Positions 56,203-64,000 of a stretch of DNA of 64,000 nt are shown one piece after another. Source of the DNA: Paralithodes platypus (Eukaryota; Arthropoda; Malacostraca; Decapoda; Lithodidae); NCBI GenBank assembly GCA_032716605.1, contig CM064571.1, positions 12,097,220 to 12,161,219 of the forward strand. Direction: 5' to 3'. The notes under the pieces are model-generated. The model saw only the letters and a program-made list of their open reading frames with translations. It had not been told where the DNA came from and did not search any database. Each line of letters starts with the position of its first letter. The first letter of the stretch is position 1. The translations under genes and the position numbers were made by a program.

Positions 56203-57716
56203 CACTTCCACCAGATAATTCAGCTGTAAGTGTTTGTTATGATTTATACAAAAGCCTATTTCAGTTGCAGTGTTGTATGTTTAAGGGGAGGTTTGCTGTT
56301 TTTCTTTCTCTCTCCCGTCTCACGTGTGTACTTCTTGTCCAGTGGTGACGTCATGATCGTGCCACTGTCTTGCAACCATGTTGATTGTTGCTATGAGTAT
56401 AATTATCTATTTTGTTCAGCACTGAGGCGAGTTGTATTAGTTTATTATAAGTTTGCATAATGATGCCTTATATTTACTTGATTACTTATGTATAGTTAAT
56501 GAGAGCACAAGTGCCTAGTATAATTATGCAATCTAGTGATGCTTGGAGCTCTCACTTCTCGCGGCGGGGGGACCCTCGAGTGAATGTTCCCACGGTCCCA
56601 CCATTACTCTAGTCCTGGCTCTCGTTCTGACAACATCTCTGTTTGGTGTTGGTTAGGCTTGCTCCGTGTTTTCCCTTGAATACCGCATATTTATTTTTGT
56701 TCTTTATTTGATTGGAGCATAGCAGGGGCTGGAGTCATATTGAGCATATTGTTTTGTTTTAACATCTTTAGTCTAATAGTAATTACTGCATTCATTTCTG
56801 CTTTGGCAATCTAGAATATAAGCTTCTTTTTATTCTTCCATGTTGTGTTCTATTATTCTGCTGCATTATATTTATGTGTGAATATTATTCATGGTTGGTA
56901 TCTATAGTGGTTTGCGGGTTGGCCTGTTTGCTTAGTTTTGGTAGGCCTTTGAGGAACGGGGTTGTTGGGTGTGTGTGTAGACCTGCAGTGCCATAATAGG
57001 CTACTGCCCTTTTTCCTTCCACCACACAGCATCCTCTAACTCGGGCCTTAGTTAACCCTCTAGGGGGTGACAGCCAATACCCAACCTACTAAGATACCAA
57101 CCCTTGGGTCTTGTGTACTTTTAGCAACAATACATCTGGTGCAGTTAGGGAATAGGGGTGGAGCCTGTTACTAGGTGAGGTTGTCCCCATTGCACTCGGG
57201 TTGTATTGAGCTAACCCCATATGATATTGCAAGGGTTAAGTCATTAAAGTTGTTTACCCCTTACAACACCACCTCCGTGCTGTGCTGAAGAGAGCCACTC
57301 GGTGTATTATTAGGACATAGGATAGGGATAACAGGCTTGGCACAGAGGTTTATTGCACTGGACTTTCCATGGGTTTTTTCTCTGCATTGTTCTCCATTCC
57401 TAAGCAATTGGGTATGATATAGAGTGTTGTGGGAGTCCAGTAAGGGTATGGTTAGGTAATGTTGGTGCAGTATAGAATAACCTTAGAAGTTCTCTTGCAT
57501 ACTACCCGCACTATGGACGAGACTCGGGGACAATAGATATTTTTGTGTCTCCTTGTTACTGCTTTAATAGAGCAAAGAGGAAGATAACCATTTTTCCTAG
57601 AGAACCTGCGTGTCTTGGTGTTTGAGTCAGATATTAAGAGCGTGTCTGTTGCAGGGTAGTACGGTGCTGTGGGCTAGGCTATTGGAGCATCTGGTTGCCC
57701 CGGCTCCCCTCGTAAC
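56200..57716 (+). mobile_element. 5' LTR of the Gmr1-like retrotransposon
   Basis: Begins TGTCACTTCCACCAG and ends CTCGTAACA, so it has the TG...CA form. It matches 62152-63681 over about 1.5 kb with roughly 40 substitutions counted by eye (about 2.6 %). A TATA-like TATACAAAAG lies at 56245 (TATATAAAAG in the 3' LTR). TTAAGGGGAGGTTT at 56281 equals the family A terminus. Confidence 0.9.
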
Positions 57717-57736
57717 AGTGGCGACCTCAGGCCAGA
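57717..57736 (+). promoter_or_regulatory. Putative primer-binding site
   Basis: GTGGCGACCTCAGGCC follows the LTR directly after ...ACA, where a tRNA primer would pair. The tRNA is not identified. Confidence 0.5.
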
Positions 57737-57847
57737 ATAGTGTGATAGTATAGAGTTCTTGTGGTGTGAAGCACTTATTTTTAGATTGTCAGTAATTGTT
57801 CTTGCAGTTGAAAGTCTACGGACATAGTAGTCTTATTTCATTAACCT

Positions 57848-59458
57848 GTGTCCACAACTATTGCTAAGATGTCGCATGTTGATTACATTCCTGTTCATAT
57901 TGTGGGGAGGGAGCACATTTTGCAGTTTATTAGAACCCAACCTAGTCAAGAAGAGGTTGCTAGCAGGAGTAGTGATGAATTAAGACGTGTGTTGGAGATG
58001 TATGGGTGGAGGTGCAGTGGTATGTCTAAGGTAGAGTTAGTTCAAGAGGTGTGCAAGTTGGCGGCGCACCCAAATGGTCCTTGATTTGAAGCTAGTATTC
58101 GTGTTGTGGATGGTGTCACCATCCAGCATGTGCCACAGCGTCCTATCAGTCAGGCTGGGACCGGAGTGGAGCAACAACCCCAGGGCAAGGTGATACTGTA
58201 TTTAGGCAGTCTCCTGCTATTATCACAGCACCTGCCACCACGCCCCCACCGTCAGCATTTAACCCTATCAGTACGGTCCCTTCATTTTCACAGGGCTATG
58301 TTCATTCCCCCATGGCCAGTACATTTGTTTCAAGTTATGCTAGCAATCCCTAGTATCCTCCTTCTTCCCTCTATGTGTCGTTGGCCACACCCCAGCATTT
58401 CACTGCCACTCATACGGTGGCTTCTCAGCACAATGTTCCCCCATATGCCCAGTTTCCTCCTATAACCCCGATAGGGTCGAGAAGGAGTCCAGAGGTCGAG
58501 CTTCAGCTTAAGAGATTGGAGATAGAGGAAAAGAGGATACAGGCAGAGAGAGAAGAAAGACAGAAAGATAGAGAGATTGAGTTGAGGAGGATGAAGGTAG
58601 ATTTGGAGAAGAAGAAGTTGGAAACTAGGGGCAAAGACGACAAGGGAATAATGCTGGTCATACATCTAAGGAGGAGGCAGAAGAGGTGCTGTTGTCTCGA
58701 CGGCTGAAACTCGTGCCGGCCTTCGATACACTTAAGGTCACAGAGTGGTTCTTACGTTTTGAGAAGAAGGTCCACGAGTATCAGTGGCCGAGGCAACGCT
58801 GGGTGGTGTTGGTGTCTAATGTCTTGAAGGGCAAGGCTCTTGATGCATACGATCGCCTAGAAGTGCAGGAGCTAGAGTATGATGTACTTAAAGAGGCTGT
58901 GTAAAAGCCTACGATCTGCATCCCGAAGCTTACAGGTTGGCCTTCAGGGGGGCTCGGAAGCGGCAGGGGGACTCGCACGTGGAATGTGCCAGGTACCTGC
59001 GTGATACTCTAGCAAAGTGGCTGCACTAAGAGTCAGTGGATACTTTGGAGGCGGCGTGTGAGGTTTGGCTGATGGAGCAGTTTACAAGTATAGTTGAAAA
59101 GGACATTGGGGCAAAATTAAAAGAAAAGAGGTTTAAATCATTAAGGGAAGCAGCAGTTTGGGCTGATGACTTTGCACTAGCCCAGCGTGGCAGTGGTAAG
59201 GGGAGCATTGGTGACTGGAGAGACCGACCTGTGCACCAAGCAGCCACAGTATCAGCTCGCCCATCATCACCCAAAGGTACTACAAATAAAACACATTATA
59301 ACAAGGCTGACAACCAGCGAGCTTCTACGGAAGTGCGATGTTACTTTTGCAAACAAGTGAGTCATATGAAACCTCAGTTTGCTAAGTGGAGAGCTACCCA
59401 GGAACCCAAGGCTGTCCAGTTGGTGGCGATATTAGGGGAGGTGGTGAGGTGCCTGTGA
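57848..59458 (+). pseudogene. gag of the Gmr1-like retrotransposon, broken
   Basis: Starts near 57869 (MSHVDYIPVHIVG) with an N-terminal part of 70 residues (SSDELRRVLEMYGWRCSGMS, SAP-like). A stop follows at 58082, and a Pro/Ser-rich part with a frameshift near 58200. Then a coiled coil of charged residues (LKRLEIEEKRIQAEREERQK at about 58507), another frameshift, and a capsid-like region (FDTLKVTEWFLRFEKKV; then, after a frame change near 58900, AYDLHPEAYRLAFRGARK). An in-frame stop follows at about 59027 before ACEVWLMEQF and FKSLREAAVWADDF. The zinc knuckle CYFCKQVSHMKPQF lacks its last Cys. At least four lesions make it non-functional. Confidence 0.82.
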
Positions 59459-60862
59459 AAGGAAAGCCAGGTACTGGTGAGTTTGGGGGGCAGTGTTGGC
59501 CAGCGCGAAGCAGGGTAGTAAGTATTTTGCCGCCCCAGATGGTATCACCACCTGAGCATAACCAGACTTCCCCTGATTGGTGTCGGCCATTCATACATGA
59601 TGGATTTGTACGGGTTGGGGAGCAGACTTACCCTGTCAAGGTGTTTAGGGATACTGGTGCGCAACAATCCATGTGTCGCAACCTGACAGGGGGACCTATT
59701 AGCACGGGAGAGTTTGTAATGTGCAGGGGAATCAACAGTGAACAATTCTGTGATTTAGTCCCGGTGACCCTAGAGTGCCCACTTTTGACTGCCGAGTGTA
59801 AGATGGCCATGGTGGACACTCTGCCAGTTGAGGGGGTGGACTTTTTGCTCGGGACTGACTTGGCAGGGGATGTAGTTTTCCCACCTCCTATAGTCGTCGC
59901 TGAGGCTGCTTTTGTGCCCCCTGGTTGTGGTTGTTTGCAAGAAGATAACATGGACTCTATCTACCCTGTTAGTGCAGTGACCAAATCAGTGGCACATTTG
60001 GCACAACAGGTGGATGATTTAGTGGATGCGGGGGCCGACAGCCATGAGTGCGGGCCATCCCATGATGCACTACTAGATGACACTGGTCCGGAGACAGCTG
60101 TGGGCTTGGCTGACCCCAGTGAGGCTACCGAGATTAGTAGAGGTGACCTAGTGCCGGACGAGGAGTCTGACATAGTGAAACCGACTCAACCTTCTGATAT
60201 TTTTGAGAGGTCAGTGGTAATGGCCTTGATGGAGTTACCTAGAAACAAACTGAGCAAGTTGCAGCAAGAGGACCCCAGTCTGGGCCTCCTCTTTAAGAAG
60301 GTTGGTACGACTGGTGGGAAGAACGGTCAAGCAGAGAAATTTGTTATAAAAGGGGCATTGTTGTATCGGCAGTGGACGCCAGATACGAACTCAGGCTTGG
60401 GGGAGGAGCAGTTAGTGGTGCCTGCCCAGTTCAGGGAGGAGCTGGTTAGGCTAACGCAGGTGGCACCACGGGCGGGTCATTTAGGGGTATGTGAGACTAC
60501 TGATAGGCTACATTCTCATTTTTGGTGGCCTAATATGCATGCATCGGTGGCTTCTTTTTTAATGTGTCATATTGGTAAGTAAGTTGGAGAACCCCACCCA
60601 GGAATTCCTGTGGCACCTTTGATTCCTACACCTGCAGTTGAACTGCCATTGACTTGTGTCATAGTCATGGTTGGTCCCTTGTTACCCACCAGTTCGGGAG
60701 ATAAATACTTGCACACTTTAATTGATACTACCACTAGATACCCGGAGGCTATCCCGGTTAGCAGCATGAACACAAAGATGAGAAACCCTTGTAATAAACA
60801 GGGTAAATATAGGGTGTTCAAGGTGGGCGATGAGGCTTTGGCACGGTTGTCAGTTCAGGGTT
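59459..60862 (+). pseudogene. Protease and integrase parts of the Gmr1-like retrotransposon
   Basis: The frame 59386-60582 holds the protease: YPVKVFRDTGAQQSMC with catalytic DTGA and, later, GVDFLLGTDLAGD. A linker follows, then the integrase zinc-binding domain (EKFVIKGALLYRQW; GHLGVCETTDRLHSHFWWP; the final CxxC is incomplete, FLMCHIGK-stop). After the stop, 60610 onward continues with GPLLPTSSGDKYLHTLIDTT and TRYPEAIPVSSM, the start of the integrase core. Then the sequence jumps to KQGKYRVFKVGDEALARL, the C-terminal integrase region. Most of the catalytic core, with the second Asp and the Glu, is deleted. Confidence 0.82.
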
Positions 60863-60867
60863 GACCC

Positions 60868-61977
60868 ATGGCTGCTAAGTTTTGTGGTCAGTATCGGGAC
60901 ATTAAGCAGATTTGTGAGGTTGACTATGTAATAGATACGCCCGACCGTCGCATAGCCTCCCAATGCTGCCGTAGTAAAATGCAACAGCCCTACCATAGAC
61001 AGACTGCATCTGGCCGTGGCGCTGAAGGCGGTGATGCTGCGCAGGCAGGTGTAGCCGCAAGGAATGCGGGGGTGCGCATGTATGGTATCGGCGGGGAAGC
61101 CTTGGCACTTATGAACTGTGGGAGTGACTGCACAGGTGGTACAGATTGTCTCTCTCATGACCTGGCTGTATTAGGGACGGAGGTGGAGAAGGAGGGAGAC
61201 TATAGTTTAGAGGCTGCGGTCCCGGCTGGGTTGTGGGAGGGCAATGAGAATGTTGTTCTTCGAGATAAGTTGCAACCTCTTGTTCCTAAGCGCCAAGAGA
61301 AGTTGTTTACTAGGCTGTGGCAGTACTTTCACATGTTTGTTGATTCTCCAGGCCTGATGTCCAGGGTGGCACCCGACATAGAGGCTGGAGACAGTGCAAA
61401 GCTCAAGTTGGCTCCCTACCGTATAAATCCTGCTCGACAGCCTGTCTTAAACGCAGAGCTGGACTACATATTGGAGAAGGGTCTGAGGGATAAGGGATAT
61501 CGTGAGTGGCCTTTGCCCGCGACTTTGCAACCTGAGCTGAGTGGCAAAATCTGTTTTTGTGTTGATTGCAGTAGTGTTAGTGCATTATCCCTGACAGACA
61601 CCTATCCATTACCCAGAGTTGACGACCCCATAGACTGCATCGGGACTGCCACGTTCATCACTAAGGTGGAAATAGTGAAAGGTTATAGGTAGGTCCCGTT
61701 GCCGGAGAGAGCGAAGAGAAGTGCCAGTCTTATGAAGGACTGGGCAGTTTATCAGTGTCAGGTGTTGTTTTGCTGCCAGAACACAGTTTGGATGTGTGGC
61801 ATGTTAAGGGCACTGATAATGTTATGGCTGATTCTTTGTCACGGGAGGGTATGTTTTAAGGAGAACCCTCGCCGTTCAGTCAGTGTTGGTGTAGCCTCCT
61901 ACATTGGTTTGATTAGCATGTTTACGTCTGGTGCTTGTTGGTTGCCGTATGTAGCCCAGCGTAGGGTTGTAAAGTAG
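60868..61977 (+). pseudogene. Integrase GPY/F end, RT start and RNase H end, internally deleted
   Basis: KFCGQYRDIKQICEVDYVID then TPDRRIASQC is the GPY/F module of a Ty3/gypsy integrase. Downstream, in the same frame, comes the RT N-terminus: LKLAPYRINPARQPVLNAEL, DYILEKGLRDKGYREWPLP, FCVDCSSVSALSLTDTYPLP and FITKVEIVKGYR, then a stop. It breaks off after VYQCQV and passes into DVWHVKGTDNVMADSLSREG, the end of RNase H, in another frame. The RT palm with its YxDD and most of RNase H are absent. RT lying after integrase is the order of Gmr1-like elements. Confidence 0.82.
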
Positions 61978-62139
61978 GAGTTGCTGTGTAGCCTGTGTTT
62001 CTGTATAAAAGAAAATATTTAAATACAAAAATATAAAAACTATAAAAGTACTATAAAAAAGACTGTAGTTGTGTATGTCTTGTAGTGTTATTGAAGTATA
62101 GGCAGTCTGTTGTTTCAAGATGCACCAACAGACTCCCCC

Positions 62140-62151
62140 TGGGTGTGAGGG
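62140..62151 (+). promoter_or_regulatory. Putative polypurine tract
   Basis: GGGTGTGAGGG lies immediately before the 3' LTR start; purine-rich apart from two T. Confidence 0.5.
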
Positions 62152-63681
62152 TATCACTTCCACCAGATAATTCAGCTGTAAGTGTTTGTTATGATTTATA
62201 TAAAAGCCTATTTCAGTTGCAGTGTTGTATGTTTAAGGGGAGGTTTGCTGTTTTTCGTTCTCTCTCCCATCTCACGTGTGTACTTCATGTCCAGTGGTGA
62301 CGTCATGATCGCACCACTGTCTTGCAACCATGTTGATTGTTGCTATGAGTATAATTATCTATTTTGTTCAGCACTGAGGCGAGTTGTATTAGTTTATTAT
62401 AAGTTTGCATAATGATGCCTTATATTTACTTGATTACTTTTGTATAGTTAATGAGAGCACAAGTGCCTAGTATAATTATGCAATCTAGTGACGTTTGGAG
62501 CTCTCACTTCTCGCGGCCGGGGGACCCTCGAGTGAATGTTCCCACGGTCCCACCATTACTCTAGTCCTGGCTCTCGTTCTGACAACATCTATGTTTAGTG
62601 TTGGTTAGGCTTGCTCCGTGTTTTCCCTTGAATACCGCATATTTATTTTTGTTCTTTATTTGATTGGAGCATAGCAGGGGTTGGAGTCATATTGAGCGTA
62701 TTGTTTTGTTTTAACATCTTTAGTCTAATAGTAATTACTGCATTCATTTCTGCTTTGGCAATCTAGAATATAAGCTTCTTTTTATTCGTCCATGTTGTGT
62801 TCTATTATTCTGCTGCATTATATTTATGTGTGAATATTATTCATGGTTGGTATCTATAGTGGTTTGCGGGTTGGCCTGTTTGCTTAGTTTTGGTAGGCCT
62901 TTGATGAACGGGGTTGTTGGGTGTGTGTGTAGACCTGCAGTGCCGTAATAGGCTACTGCCCTTTTTCCTTCCACCACACAGCATCCTCTAACTCGGGCCT
63001 TAGTTAACCCTCTAGGGGGTGACAGCCAATACCCAACCTACTAAGATACCAACCCTTGGGTCTTGTGTAGTTTTAGCAACAATACATCTGGTTCAGTTAG
63101 GGACTAGGGGTGGAGCCAGTTACTAGGTGAGGTTGTCCCCATTGCACTCGGGTTGTATTGAGCTAACCCCAGATGATGTTGTAAGGGTAAAGTCATTAAA
63201 GTTGTTTACCCCTTACAACACCACCGCCGTGCTGTGCTGAAGAGAGCCACTCGGTGTATTATTAGGACATAGGCTAGGGATAATAGGCTTGGCACAGGGG
63301 TTTATTGCACTGGACTTTCCATGGGTTGTTGCTCTGCATTGTTCTCAATTCCTAAGCAATTGGGTATGATATAGAGTGTTCTGGGAGTCCAGTAAGGGTA
63401 TGGTTAGGTAATGTTGGTACAGTATAGAATAACCTTAGAAGTTCTCTTGCATACTACCCGCACTATGGACGAGACTCGGGGACAATAGATATTTTTGTGT
63501 CTCCTTGTTACTGCTTTAATAGAGCAAAGAGGAAGATAATCATTTTTTTCTAGAGAACCTGCGTGTCTTGGTGTTAGAGTCAGATATTAAGAGTCTTGGT
63601 GTTTGAGTCAGATATTAAGAGCGTGTCTGTTGCAGGGTAGTACGGTGCTGTGGGCTAGGATATTGGAGCGTCTGGTTGCCC
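62152..63681 (+). mobile_element. 3' LTR of the Gmr1-like retrotransposon, right end lost
   Basis: Starts TATCACTTCCACCAG (first G mutated to A) and follows the 5' LTR to CTGGTTGCCC. The last 35 bp or so of the 5' LTR (CGGCTCCCCTCGTAACA) have no counterpart. A 30-bp tandem duplication (TCTTGGTGTTTGAGTCAGAT region) is at 63560-63620. Confidence 0.88.
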
Positions 63682-64000
63682 AGGATGCAGCTTTGCTATT
63701 ATAATAAAAACATATCATAAACAATATTAGTGGTAGCTACATAAAACATGTGACACATTGCCACTGGTACTCTCCTGATTCTGTGCACCCACGATATTCG
63801 TGATTTTAGTATGTTCACTTTAAATTCGTTCATGTTAACAGAATATATGTCTATGAAGTATTTAAAGATATGGTAGTAAGAGTGACCTGAATGCATATAT
63901 GGTAAACATATTTTAAATATTACATTGTTTTTCCTAGCAATAGCCTTTAAAAACGTAGCCTGCACAAATGCTAGATGATGCCTTAGCATACGTAAACCTG
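63682..64000. other. No feature recognised
   Basis: AT-rich; the 96-codon minus frame has no recognisable domain. Confidence 0.5.

Noticed and set aside
56200..63681. Endogenous retrovirus with an env gene
   Set aside because: No envelope-like frame between the RNase H end and the 3' LTR; the element is a retrotransposon remnant.

Overview
The window looks like nuclear DNA of an arthropod, most likely a decapod crustacean. The only host gene traces are two exons of a Dpr-like immunoglobulin-superfamily gene, a family I know from arthropods. A TATA plus TCAGT core promoter fits arthropods, and the C-terminal tail of the main LINE family resembles LINEs common in decapods. There are no operons, rRNA genes or intact tRNA genes. 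Organism assignment is an inference.

Layout. From 1 to about 52.4 kb the sequence is almost entirely repeats: short TTAA-flanked elements (named here families A to E, plus related pieces), PIF/Harbinger-type elements, LINE fragments of at least three lineages, a tRNA-derived SINE and about a dozen minisatellite arrays. The largest array (13.1-18.0 kb) mixes 37-bp and 27-bp units. At 52.4-54.9 kb two minus-strand exons with matching splice phase encode a signal peptide, a long Ser/Thr/Gln/Pro-rich linker and the first strand of an Ig domain. The following exons are not found to the left, so much of the repeat-rich left part may be intronic (inference). At 55.2-56.2 kb lies a mariner-like inverted-repeat element inside a (TA)n tract. 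At 56.2-63.7 kb lies a decayed LTR retrotransposon with Ty3/gypsy-type domains in the order gag, protease, integrase, reverse transcriptase, RNase H, as in the Gmr1-like group.

How the parts relate. Families A (about 335 bp, asymmetric) and B (about 370-390 bp, foldback) share a core: a GC-rich hairpin, a CGCTATCGCTCGCCAGG block and a tandem module of 30-32 bp carrying TCTTAAAA. B copy B5 sits in an internal TTAA of B4 with the TTAA on both sides, which fits piggyBac-like TTAA targeting. No TTAA-type transposase is visible here. Many neighbours share one TTAA.

A recurring theme is that transposons seed tandem repeats. A 32-bp array grew inside an arm of a family C element, a 38-bp array from the terminus of a family A element, a 33-bp array in frame inside a LINE reverse transcriptase gene, (TA)n tracts at the centre of family B, and one family A copy is patch-worked with units of a neighbouring 47-bp array. 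The long open frames over the arrays follow from unit lengths divisible by three and are not treated as genes. Coordinates of degenerate element ends are approximate.
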